From Bacteroidales bacterium (GTDB taxonomy: Bacteria; Bacteroidota; Bacteroidia; Bacteroidales; UBA7960), in contig PWGY01000100.1 of the NCBI GenBank assembly GCA_003554665.1, positions 1-5,443 on the forward strand: a stretch of 5,443 bases of DNA. Direction: 5' to 3'. The notes under the pieces were generated by a model. The model had not been told where the DNA came from. It saw only the letters and a list, made by a program, of their open reading frames with translations, and made no database searches. Each line of letters starts with the position of its first letter. The stretch's first letter is position 1. Position numbers and translations under genes: made by a program. Positions 1 through 5,329 of the stretch are shown here, piece by piece.

Positions 1-429
1 AAGGGTGGTCGTACTTTCAGTTTCTCTGCAATTGTTGTGGTCGGAAACGAGAATGGTGTAGTGGGTCACGGCCTTGGAAAAGCCAAAGAGGTTACCACCG
101 CCATCAGTAAAGGTATTGATGATGCCAAAAAGCACCTGATCAAGGTACCTGTATACAAAGGGACAATCCCTCATGCGCAGGAAGGAAAATACAGCGGAGC
201 CCGCGTACTTATTAAGCCTGCTGCCCACGGTACGGGAGTTATTGCCGGAGGCGCAATGCGTGCCGTTCTTGAAAGTGTGGGGATTACTGACGTTCTGGCT
301 AAATCAAAAGGTTCATCCAATCCGCACAGTGTGGTGAAGGCTACCATGGATGCGTTGATGAAACTTCGTGATCCCTTTGCCGTTGCACAGCAGCGCGGTG
401 TAAGCCTTGACAAAGTGTTTAACGGTTAA
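1..429 (+). CDS. rpsE: 30S ribosomal protein S5 (uS5), 5'-truncated by window edge
   Basis: S5 is a small-subunit protein near the decoding region that contributes to translational accuracy. Reading frame 1 is open from base 1, before the first internal start codon, so the gene begins outside the window. The 142 visible residues start at [10 protein letters not shown], which aligns with about residue 26 of E. coli S5, so roughly 25-35 N-terminal residues are missing. The visible start lies in the loop where spectinomycin-resistance changes map in E. coli. The double-stranded-RNA-binding-like N-terminal domain follows ([19 protein letters not shown]), then the C-terminal domain with [15 protein letters not shown] and the family-typical [17 protein letters not shown]. 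The stop is TAA at 427-429. rpmD starts 13 nt downstream, the usual spc-operon order. I see no frameshift or missing core motif, and identification is secure. Confidence 0.98.
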   Translation, partial: KGGRTFSFSAIVVVGNENGVVGHGLGKAKEVTTAISKGIDDAKKHLIKVPVYKGTIPHAQEGKYSGARVLIKPAAHGTGVIAGGAMRAVLESVGITDVLAKSKGSSNPHSVVKATMDALMKLRDPFAVAQQRGVSLDKVFNG

Positions 430-442
430 AATGCATTAGGTG

Positions 443-628
443 ATGAAAAAATATAAGATCGTTCAGGTAAGAAGCAGGATCGGAAGACCTGCTGTACAGA
501 AAAAAACCCTTGATGCTTTGGGCCTTAAAAAGATGAATCGTGCCGTGTATCATGAAGGTTCACCGCAGGTGGAGGGCATGATCAATAAGGTGAAACATTT
601 GGTTTCTGTTGAAGAGGTCAAGGAGTAA
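443..628 (+). CDS. rpmD: 50S ribosomal protein L30 (uL30)
   Basis: L30 is a small large-subunit protein that binds 23S rRNA. The product is 61 aa, in the normal bacterial range of about 58-62. It has the characteristic N-terminal strand and turn (KIVQVRSRIGRP), then KKTLDALGLKKMNRAVYHE and a C-terminal helix ending in VKHLVSV. I start it at ATG 443. An in-frame GTG at 440 would add one residue, but bacterial L30 usually begins with a short Met-Lys/Ala-rich lead straight into the first strand. The bases before the start (TTAGGTG) resemble an anti-SD complement but touch the ATG, too close for a standard SD. The gene lies between rpsE and rplO as in most bacteria, and ends with TAA at 626-628. 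Confidence 0.96.
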   Translation: MKKYKIVQVRSRIGRPAVQKKTLDALGLKKMNRAVYHEGSPQVEGMINKVKHLVSVEEVKE

Positions 629-666
629 TATCGTTTTGTTCAATATTTTTAAATTTGCAATATAAA

Positions 667-1113
667 ATGGATTTAAGCAATCTTAAACCAGCCAAAGGAT
701 CGGTTCGTGCCAGAAAGCGTATCGGAAGAGGTGAAGGTGCCGGCAGTGGTGATACAGCAACACGCGGACACAAAGGTGCCAAGTCAAGAGCCGGTTATAG
801 CATGAAACCAGGCTTCGAAGGAGGTCAGATGCCCCTGGGCAGACGTGTGCCTAAATACGGATTTAAAAACCGTAACCGTGTGGCTTATCAGGCTGTCAAT
901 CTGGATGCATTGCAAAGGCTTGCTGATGAGAAAGGACTAAAAAGCATTGATCAGGACGTTCTGATCAGCAGCGGTCTTGTGTCAAAGAACGAATTGGTTA
1001 AAGTGCTTGGCAGGGGTACATTAACGGCAAAAATTGATGTGACTGCCCATGCTTTTTCAGATGCTGCCGCCAAGGCAATTGAAGATGCAGGTGGAAGTGT
1101 AAACCGGCTATAA
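667..1113 (+). CDS. rplO: 50S ribosomal protein L15 (uL15)
   Basis: L15 is an assembly protein of the large subunit; its long glycine- and arginine-rich N-terminal extension threads through 23S rRNA. The product is 148 aa, typical for the family. Residues 1-12 are MDLSNLKPAKGS, the standard L15 opening. The basic extension follows (KRIGRGEGAGSG, TRGHKGAKSRAG, FEGGQMPLGRRVPKYGFKN, residues about 17-68). The globular C-terminal domain carries the family signature region from KVLGRGTL to about residue 143. I choose ATG 667. An upstream in-frame TTG at 655 would add MQYK, which does not match the family, and ATG 667 has A-rich flanks (TATAAAATG). The stop is TAA at 1111-1113, 9 nt before secY. 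The glycine-rich stretch has acidic residues Glu23 and Asp29 where neutral or basic ones are common. Confidence 0.97.
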   Translation: MDLSNLKPAKGSVRARKRIGRGEGAGSGDTATRGHKGAKSRAGYSMKPGFEGGQMPLGRRVPKYGFKNRNRVAYQAVNLDALQRLADEKGLKSIDQDVLISSGLVSKNELVKVLGRGTLTAKIDVTAHAFSDAAAKAIEDAGGSVNRL

Positions 1114-1122
1114 TTCAAAGGA

Positions 1123-2481
1123 ATGAAACGTTTTATTCAGACTTTAATCAACATTTACAATATTGAGGATCTGCGTAACAGGATTCTTACCACCCTTGGT
1201 ATTATTCTGATTTACAGGCTCGGATCTTACGTGGTTTTGCCCGGCGTTGATCCTCATCAGTTGCAGCAGCTTCAGGCGCAGACACAGGATGGCTTGCTCG
1301 GGCTGCTTAATATGTTTTCCGGGGGTGCTTTTTCCAATGCTTCAATTTTCGCACTTGGGATTATGCCCTATATCAGTGCCTCTATTGTGATTCAGCTTCT
1401 CGGAGTTGCTGTACCTTACTTCCAGCGACTCCAGAAAGAGGGTGAGAGCGGTAGGAAAAAAATCAATCAGATCACCCGTTACCTTACCGTTTTTATAACA
1501 GCTGCCCAGGCTCCCGCCTACCTGGCCAACCTGGTATCGCAGCTTCCTGCTGAAGGCATTATGCCGTTTGATCCCGGGGTTACCAGCCCGTCTCTTTATT
1601 TCATGGTGTCATCCGTGATTATACTGATCTCTGGTACCATGTTTGTGATGTGGCTTGGTGAGCGAATCACTGAAAGGGGTATTGGAAATGGTATTTCCCT
1701 GCTCATTATGGTTGGAATTATTGCCAACCTTCCGTTTGCACTGTTTGCCGAATTTGTTGCCCGCATGGAAGAAGCCGGAGGTGGTTTGGTAGTGTTCCTG
1801 CTTGAACTGGTAATCCTGATGGCTGTCATTGTGATGGTAATCCTCCTTGTTCAGGGCCAGCGACGTATCCCTGTTCAGTTTGCAAAAAGGGTTGTCGGAA
1901 ACCGCCAGTATGGTGGTGTTCGCCAGTATATTCCCCTGAAGGTGAATGCTGCAGGTGTTATGCCTATCATTTTTGCCCAGGCCATCATGTTCATTCCGAT
2001 TACCCTTGCAGGATTTTCTGATGCGCTCAGCGGTTTTGCTGCCACGATGTCTGATTTTACAGGCTTCTGGTATAATTTCACATTTGCTGTATTGATCATT
2101 CTTTTTACATATTTCTACACCGCCATTACGGTAAACCCAAATCAGATGGCGGAAGACATGAAGAAGAACGGTGGTTTTATTCCTGGTGTGAAGCCAGGTA
2201 AACGGACCGCGGAATTTATTGATAATGTAATGTCCAGGATTACCCTGCCCGGATCCCTTTTCCTTGCCTTTGTGGCCATTATGCCTGCACTGGTTAGCCT
2301 TATGGGAGTTACGGGGCAATTCGCCCAGTTTTTTGGCGGAACCTCATTGCTGATTATGGTTGGTGTTGTACTGGATACACTGCAACAGATAGAAAGCCAT
2401 CTGCTTATGCGTCATTATGATGGTTTGACCAAATCCGGTCGCATCAAAGGTCGTTCATCACCGATTGGAATGACCGGCTAA
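1123..2481 (+). CDS. secY: Preprotein translocase channel subunit SecY
   Basis: SecY forms the protein-conducting channel of the Sec translocon in the cytoplasmic membrane, working with SecE/SecG, SecA and ribosomes. The product is 452 aa with about ten hydrophobic helices: roughly 20-40, 75-97, 118-138, 155-178, 185-208, 221-244, 272-295, 315-336, 373-395 and 400-420. The plug region is about 57-72 (LNMFSGGAFSN). Two family signatures are readable: ALGIMPYISASIVIQLL in TM2 (77-93) and MWLGERITERGIGNGISLL at 176-194. The basic cytosolic loop after TM6 (QRRIPVQFAKRVVGNRQYGG, 246-265) and the loop before TM9 (FIPGVKPGK, 352-360) are where SecA and the ribosome bind in characterised SecY. The latter has Lys357 where E. 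coli has the important Arg357. The start is ATG 1123; GGA abuts the ATG, so it is not a usable SD. The stop is TAA, 11 nt before map. Confidence 0.98.
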   Translation: MKRFIQTLINIYNIEDLRNRILTTLGIILIYRLGSYVVLPGVDPHQLQQLQAQTQDGLLGLLNMFSGGAFSNASIFALGIMPYISASIVIQLLGVAVPYFQRLQKEGESGRKKINQITRYLTVFITAAQAPAYLANLVSQLPAEGIMPFDPGVTSPSLYFMVSSVIILISGTMFVMWLGERITERGIGNGISLLIMVGIIANLPFALFAEFVARMEEAGGGLVVFLLELVILMAVIVMVILLVQGQRRIPVQFAKRVVGNRQYGGVRQYIPLKVNAAGVMPIIFAQAIMFIPITLAGFSDALSGFAATMSDFTGFWYNFTFAVLIILFTYFYTAITVNPNQMAEDMKKNGGFIPGVKPGKRTAEFIDNVMSRITLPGSLFLAFVAIMPALVSLMGVTGQFAQFFGGTSLLIMVGVVLDTLQQIESHLLMRHYDGLTKSGRIKGRSSPIGMTG

Positions 2482-2492
2482 ATTTGATCAGG

Positions 2493-3293
2493 ATGATCCA
2501 TTACAAGACCATTGAAGAGATAGAGTTAATCAGGGAAAGTTCTTTACTTGTTGCAAAAACCCATGCGGAGATTGCCAGACATATCCGGCCAGGAGTTTTG
2601 ACAAAGGATCTGGATGCTTTGGCAGAAACTTTTATCCGTGACCATGGTGCTTCTCCGGCCTTCAAGGGATATCATGGTTTTCCCTATACCCTTTGTGTAT
2701 CTCCCAATGAAGTTGTGGTACACGGGTTTCCGGGAGACAAACCATTGAAAGAAGGAGACATTGTTTCCATCGATTGCGGTGTGCTGAAGAACGGGTACTA
2801 TGGTGATTCTGCCTACACATATGCAGTGGGAGAAATCAGTGACGAGGTCAAACGCTTGCTGAAAACCACATTGCAGTGTCTGTACCTTGGAATTGAGCAG
2901 GCTGTTGAAGGGAATACACTCGGTGATATTTCCTGGTCTATCCAGCAACATGCAGAAAAGGCCGGGTATACCGTTGTCAGGGAGTTGGTTGGTCACGGTA
3001 TTGGAAAGCAACTGCATGAACCACCTGAGTTGCCAAATTATGGCCGCAAAAGAAAAGGAACAAAAATCCAGAATGGTTTGGTGGTGGCGATTGAGCCGAT
3101 GATCAATCAGGGGCAGCGTTTTATCGTGCAGGAAAACGACGGATGGACAATCCGCACCGCAGACAGAAAGCCCTCAGGCCATTATGAGCATACCATTGCG
3201 GTGGTTAACGGGGAAGCAGATGTGTTGTCTTCCTTTGAATTTATTGAAGAGGCATTAAAAAACAATAAAAACAACTCAGTCATCATTCGGTAG
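2493..3293 (+). CDS. map: Methionine aminopeptidase, type I
   Basis: This cytosolic dinuclear-metal enzyme removes the initiator Met from nascent proteins whose second residue is small. The product is 266 aa (E. coli Map is 264) and has the pita-bread fold without an N-terminal zinc-finger extension. All catalytic residues appear at nearly constant offset from E. coli: His77 (E. coli H79), metal ligands Asp94, Asp105, His168, Glu201 and Glu232, and His175 (H178). They sit in VVVHGFPG, SIDCG, YYGDSAYT, LVGHGIGKQLHEPP, AIEPM and HYEHT. I start at ATG 2493, which has A at -3 and -6; an upstream TTG at 2484 would add only three residues. In this cluster map follows secY directly, whereas Bacillus-type clusters have adk between them. 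The stop is TAG inside a 10-bp tandem duplication. The last ten or so residues are Asn/Lys-rich and likely variable. Confidence 0.98.
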   Translation: MIHYKTIEEIELIRESSLLVAKTHAEIARHIRPGVLTKDLDALAETFIRDHGASPAFKGYHGFPYTLCVSPNEVVVHGFPGDKPLKEGDIVSIDCGVLKNGYYGDSAYTYAVGEISDEVKRLLKTTLQCLYLGIEQAVEGNTLGDISWSIQQHAEKAGYTVVRELVGHGIGKQLHEPPELPNYGRKRKGTKIQNGLVVAIEPMINQGQRFIVQENDGWTIRTADRKPSGHYEHTIAVVNGEADVLSSFEFIEEALKNNKNNSVIIR

Positions 3294-3305
3294 ATTTCGG
3301 TAGAT
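3286..3305 (+). repeat. Perfect 10-bp tandem duplication over the map stop codon
   Basis: TTCGGTAGAT occurs twice back to back, at 3286-3295 and 3296-3305, and the following T at 3306 continues the phase. The first copy supplies the last Arg codon and TAG stop of map. The second fills almost the whole map-infA spacer and ends just before the infA ATG. Replication slippage is the simplest explanation. Confidence 0.85.
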
Positions 3306-3306
3306 T

Positions 3307-3525
3307 ATGGCAAAACAATCATCAATTCAGCAAGACGGGACAGTGACAGAATCATTGGGTAATGCAATGTTTCGCGTCGAACTGGAAAACGGGCACGTGA
3401 TTACCGCTCACATTTCCGGAAAAATGCGAATGCATTATATCAAAATTCTTCCCGGCGACAGGGTCAAGGTAGAAATGTCTCCTTATGACCTGACCAAGGG
3501 ACGTATCTCTTTCAGGTATAAATAG
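3307..3525 (+). CDS. infA: Translation initiation factor IF-1
   Basis: IF-1 binds the A site of the 30S subunit and assists IF-2 and IF-3 during initiation. The product is 72 aa, exactly the length of E. coli IF-1, and is a single S1-like OB fold. Diagnostic stretches are [20 protein letters not shown] (11-30), [20 protein letters not shown] (32-51) and the terminal [18 protein letters not shown]. The start ATG 3307 has A at -3 and no SD; the 13-nt spacer from map consists largely of the second copy of a tandem repeat. The stop is TAG at 3523-3525. map-infA-rpmJ is a common arrangement in bacteria. A 136-nt non-coding gap follows, the largest in the window, so infA may be the last gene before a regulatory break. 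Confidence 0.98.
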   Translation: MAKQSSIQQDGTVTESLGNAMFRVELENGHVITAHISGKMRMHYIKILPGDRVKVEMSPYDLTKGRISFRYK

Positions 3526-3547
3526 ACATTCTGTGCTGGAGGAAAAA

Positions 3548-3580
3548 GCATTGGGTTTTGCAATGAAGGCATGGGTTTTG
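3548..3580 (+). repeat. Imperfect short tandem repeat, unit about 20 nt
   Basis: GCATTGGGTTTTGCAA at 3548-3563 is followed by GCATGGGTTTTGTAA at 3569-3583. The core TGGGTTTTG is identical at 3552-3560 and 3572-3580, exactly 20 nt apart. The copies differ by one deleted T and by the bases after the core. No longer array is present, so this is a local duplication rather than a repeat family. Confidence 0.55.
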
Positions 3581-3641
3581 TAAACTTAAACTGACCCCAT
3601 TGCCACCGGAGGCAGATTGAAATTTTCAGACAGACGATAAA

Positions 3642-3649
3642 TACTTTTA
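3642..3649 (+). promoter_or_regulatory. Weak candidate -7 element for rpmJ and downstream genes
   Basis: TACTTTTA matches seven of eight positions of the Bacteroidota -7 consensus TAnnTTTG. The only nearby -33 candidate is ATTG at 3616-3619, three of four bases, with 22 nt between, close to but not at usual spacing. Transcription from here would leave only about 7 nt before the rpmJ ATG. The A/T-rich context makes a chance match quite likely. Confidence 0.15.
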
Positions 3650-3661
3650 AAAAAGATAACA

Positions 3662-3778
3662 ATGAAAGTCAGAGTGTCGGTAAAAAAAAGAAGTTCCGAG
3701 TGTAAAGTGATACGCCGGAAAGGGAAGGTTTATGTAATTAACAAGAAGAACCCAAAGTTCAAGCAACGTCAGGGGTAA
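3662..3778 (+). CDS. rpmJ: 50S ribosomal protein L36 (bL36), zinc-ligand-poor form
   Basis: L36 is the smallest large-subunit protein and binds 23S rRNA. This 38-codon gene reads [19 protein letters not shown] at its start and ends [10 protein letters not shown]; 38 aa is the exact length of E. coli L36, and the MKVR opening and KQRQG end are diagnostic. The zinc-binding form uses Cys11, Cys14, Cys27 and His33. Here these positions are Ser11, Cys14, Asn27 and Phe33, so three of four ligands are gone and zinc binding is not expected. Such C- forms are known in many bacteria and, as I recall, usual in Bacteroidota. ATG 3662 has A at -3 and -6 and no SD. The stop is TAA, and rpsM follows after 27 nt, the normal infA-rpmJ-rpsM order. 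Confidence 0.96.
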   Translation: MKVRVSVKKRSSECKVIRRKGKVYVINKKNPKFKQRQG

Positions 3779-3794
3779 TTTTTTCAACCATACA

Positions 3795-3799
3795 AAGGA
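3795..3799 (+). promoter_or_regulatory. Shine-Dalgarno-like site before rpsM
   Basis: AAGGA lies 6 nt before the rpsM ATG at 3806. It is the only start in this window with an SD-like motif at standard spacing. The others have none, or have G-rich bases touching the ATG (rpmD, secY). It supports ATG 3806 as the true start. Confidence 0.55.
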
Positions 3800-3805
3800 A
3801 ATAAT

Positions 3806-4183
3806 ATGGCACGTATAGCTGGAGTAGACATTCCGAGGAACAAAAGAGGTTTTGTCAGCCTTACATACATATATGGAATTGGTCAGAGTACCGCCCGTAA
3901 AATTCTTGAAACCGCTGGTGTAGATCCCGAACAAAAGGTTGATGATTGGGATGATGCGCAGCTCACAAAGGTGCGTAATGTCATCAGTGAACAATTCAAG
4001 GTAGAAGGCGCTTTACGCTCAGAGGTACAGATGAATATCAAGCGGTTGATGGACATCGGCAGTTACCGTGGAATACGCCATCGTATCGGGTTGCCGCTGC
4101 GTGGTCAGAAAACCAAAAACAATGCGCGTACCCGTAAGGGCAAGAAGAAAACTGTTGCCAATAAGAAAAAGGCAACCAAATAA
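3806..4183 (+). CDS. rpsM: 30S ribosomal protein S13 (uS13)
   Basis: S13 sits in the 30S head, contacts the P-site tRNA with its tail, and forms an inter-subunit bridge. The product is 125 aa, normal for the family. It opens [15 protein letters not shown], followed by the helix-two-turn-helix region with [14 protein letters not shown] (21-34). The conserved C-terminal region is [20 protein letters not shown] (80-99), then [13 protein letters not shown]. The last 15 residues are almost entirely basic ([13 protein letters not shown]), a tail strongly reminiscent of Bacteroidota S13. The start has an SD-like AAGGA at good spacing. The stop is TAA, with a 62-nt gap to rpsK that can form a short hairpin. 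Together with rpsK, rpsD and rpoA this is the alpha-operon core. Confidence 0.98.
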   Translation: MARIAGVDIPRNKRGFVSLTYIYGIGQSTARKILETAGVDPEQKVDDWDDAQLTKVRNVISEQFKVEGALRSEVQMNIKRLMDIGSYRGIRHRIGLPLRGQKTKNNARTRKGKKKTVANKKKATK

Positions 4184-4202
4184 AGGCAGATGAATTGAAG
4201 TG

Positions 4203-4217
4203 GGTGCCTATTGCACC
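4203..4217 (+). other. Short hairpin in the rpsM-rpsK spacer
   Basis: GGTGC (4203-4207) and GCACC (4213-4217) form a perfect 5-bp stem with loop CTATT. It is not followed by a T-run: the next bases are GCTTGATCAG. It is therefore not a convincing terminator and may be a minor RNA structure or chance. The rest of the 62-nt gap is A/T-rich with no recognisable element. Confidence 0.3.
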
Positions 4218-4245
4218 GCTTGATCAGAATTAAATTGTTTAAACT

Positions 4246-4644
4246 ATGGCAAAAACAACCAAGGGCACAAGGAGTGCCAGGAAAAAAGTTGTAAAAGTAG
4301 AACCACTCGGACAGGCACATATTTTTGCATCTTTCAATAACATTATTGTTACGCTTACCAATCAGCAGGGACAGGTTATTTCCTGGTCCTCCGCAGGTAA
4401 GATGGGCTTTAAAGGTTCAAAAAAGAACACCCCTTATGCCGGTCAGATGGCAGCTGGAGATGCAGCTAAAATTGCCCATGACATGGGCCTCCGGAAGGTA
4501 AAGGTCTTTGTTAAAGGGCCCGGATCCGGAAGAGAATCGGCCATACGTACATTGCACGCTTCAGGTCTTGACGTAACCGAGATCACGGACGTAACTCCAT
4601 TGCCACACAATGGTTGCCGTCCCCCCAAAAGAAGAAGGGTGTAA
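4246..4644 (+). CDS. rpsK: 30S ribosomal protein S11 (uS11)
   Basis: S11 lies on the 30S platform near the E site and helps shape mRNA-rRNA contacts. The product is 132 aa; about 129 is usual, and the extra residues are in the basic N-terminal extension ([19 protein letters not shown]). Core motifs are [18 protein letters not shown] (22-39), [20 protein letters not shown] (44-63), [18 protein letters not shown] (84-101) and the near-invariant end [16 protein letters not shown] (117-132). Asn122 in HNG corresponds to the residue that becomes isoaspartate in E. coli S11. ATG 4246 has A at -3 and no SD. The stop is TAA, and rpsD follows after 42 nt of A/T-rich spacer with no clear element. Confidence 0.98.
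   Translation: MAKTTKGTRSARKKVVKVEPLGQAHIFASFNNIIVTLTNQQGQVISWSSAGKMGFKGSKKNTPYAGQMAAGDAAKIAHDMGLRKVKVFVKGPGSGRESAIRTLHASGLDVTEITDVTPLPHNGCRPPKRRRV
4597..4613 (+). other. 6-bp inverted repeat near the end of rpsK
   Basis: CCATTG (4597-4602) and CAATGG (4608-4613) pair perfectly around loop CCACA, inside the codons for PLPHNG. A second CCATTG lies after the stop at 4650-4655 and could pair with the same CAATGG instead. Because this codes for near-invariant residues, the symmetry may be incidental. No T-run follows, so no terminator is called. Confidence 0.3.
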
Positions 4645-4686
4645 TTTCCCCATTGTTGTAAATTATCAAAAGAACCAAATATAATT

Positions 4687-5292
4687 ATGGCACGATACTT
4701 AGGTCCAACAACCAAAATTGCCCGTAAGTTAGGAGATCCCATTTTCGGTGCAGATAAATCATTCGAGAAAAGGAATTATCCCCCTGGCCAGCACGGTCAG
4801 ATGAAAAAAAGAAGAAAGCGTTCAGAGTATGGTGTACAGCTTCTGGAGAAACAGAAAGCCAAGTATACCTATGGCTTGCTTGAAAGGCAGTTCCTCAATA
4901 CCTTTAAAAAAGCCAACAATATGAAGGGTATTACAGGTGAGGTGTTACTTCAGTTACTGGAAGCTCGGCTTGATAATGTCGTTTTCAGGCTTGGAATTGC
5001 TCCCACCAGAAGAGGTGCAAGACAACTTGTGAGCCATCGCCATATTACCGTCAACGACCAGATTGTAAATATTCCTTCATATACCCTTCGTCCCGGTGAT
5101 ATTGTCGGTGTCCGTGAAAAGTCACAGAGTCTGCAGGCAATTTCCGATTCCCTGGCTTCCAGGTCCGGGAATTATCCATGGCTTGAATGGGATCAGGATC
5201 TTAAAAAAGGCAAGCTGCTTAACTATCCCGAGCGGGATGTGATTCCAGAGAACATAAAAGAACAGCTTATTGTGGAATTGTATTCCAAGTAA
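4687..5292 (+). CDS. rpsD: 30S ribosomal protein S4 (uS4)
   Basis: S4 is a primary 16S rRNA binder that nucleates 30S assembly and, in E. coli, represses its own alpha operon by binding the mRNA leader. The product is 201 aa (E. coli 206). It opens [16 protein letters not shown] and carries [18 protein letters not shown] (32-49). The S4 RNA-binding domain spans about 92-154 ([42 protein letters not shown]). The end is basic and aromatic. There is no cysteine at all, so this is the zinc-free form, not the four-Cys type. ATG 4687 has A at -3 and -6. Its place between rpsK and rpoA differs from Bacillus, where rpsD is elsewhere. Autogenous control here is only inference from E. coli. The stop is TAA, 37 nt before rpoA. 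Confidence 0.98.
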   Translation: MARYLGPTTKIARKLGDPIFGADKSFEKRNYPPGQHGQMKKRRKRSEYGVQLLEKQKAKYTYGLLERQFLNTFKKANNMKGITGEVLLQLLEARLDNVVFRLGIAPTRRGARQLVSHRHITVNDQIVNIPSYTLRPGDIVGVREKSQSLQAISDSLASRSGNYPWLEWDQDLKKGKLLNYPERDVIPENIKEQLIVELYSK

Positions 5293-5329
5293 TGTTTGTT
5301 TACTATTTGAACACAAAAAACAGAAACCA

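Larger units (their letters stand above)
3526..3661 (+). other. Long intergenic region between infA and rpmJ, possible structured leader
   Basis: This 136-nt gap is well over twice as long as any other in the window. It encodes no recognisable protein. It contains an imperfect repeat (GCATTGGGTTTTG at 3548-3560, GCATGGGTTTTG at 3569-3580), two GGAGG motifs with no gene start at normal spacing, and two overlapping hairpins. The first pairs GGCATGGG (3568-3575) with CCCATTGCC (3596-3604), 8 bp with one bulged T and a 20-nt loop. The second pairs TGCC (3601-3604) with GGCA (3611-3614). They share TGCC and cannot form together. The last 40 nt are A/T-rich. No run of T follows either hairpin, so neither looks like an intrinsic terminator. 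A leader or internal promoter for the alpha-type genes is inferred, not shown. Confidence 0.5.

Noticed and set aside
650..657. TAAATTTG before rplO, a perfect match to the Bacteroidota -7 consensus
   Set aside because: The nearest TTTG (635-638) is only 11 nt upstream, too close for a -33 element, and the implied start of transcription would fall about 3 nt before the ATG. A/T-rich spacers give such matches by chance.
1117..1122. AAAGGA before secY as a Shine-Dalgarno site
   Set aside because: It ends directly at the ATG (1123) with no spacer, so it cannot act at normal SD geometry.
1609..2319. Long open frame on the minus strand (236 codons) across secY
   Set aside because: It lies fully antisense to a certain gene, has no family features and a composition expected from the complement of membrane-protein codons. 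It is a shadow frame.
2479..2486. TAAATTTG over the secY stop codon, another perfect -7 match before map
   Set aside because: No TTTG at suitable spacing upstream, and the site overlaps the secY stop in an 11-nt gap within an apparent operon.
2544..3017. Minus-strand open frame of 157 codons inside map
   Set aside because: It is antisense to intact catalytic codons of map and shows no recognisable motif or start context.
4203..4217. rpsM-rpsK hairpin as an intrinsic terminator
   Set aside because: The stem is only 5 bp and no T-run follows, and the alpha-type genes downstream are normally co-transcribed.
4320..4327. TATTTTTG inside rpsK resembling a -7 element
   Set aside because: It is within codons of conserved S11 and has no -33 partner.
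3597..4606. Shared 10-mer CCATTGCCAC at 3597-3606 and 4597-4606, exactly 1000 nt apart
   Set aside because: A rough count expects about a dozen repeated 10-mers by chance in a window this size; the round spacing has no evident meaning.
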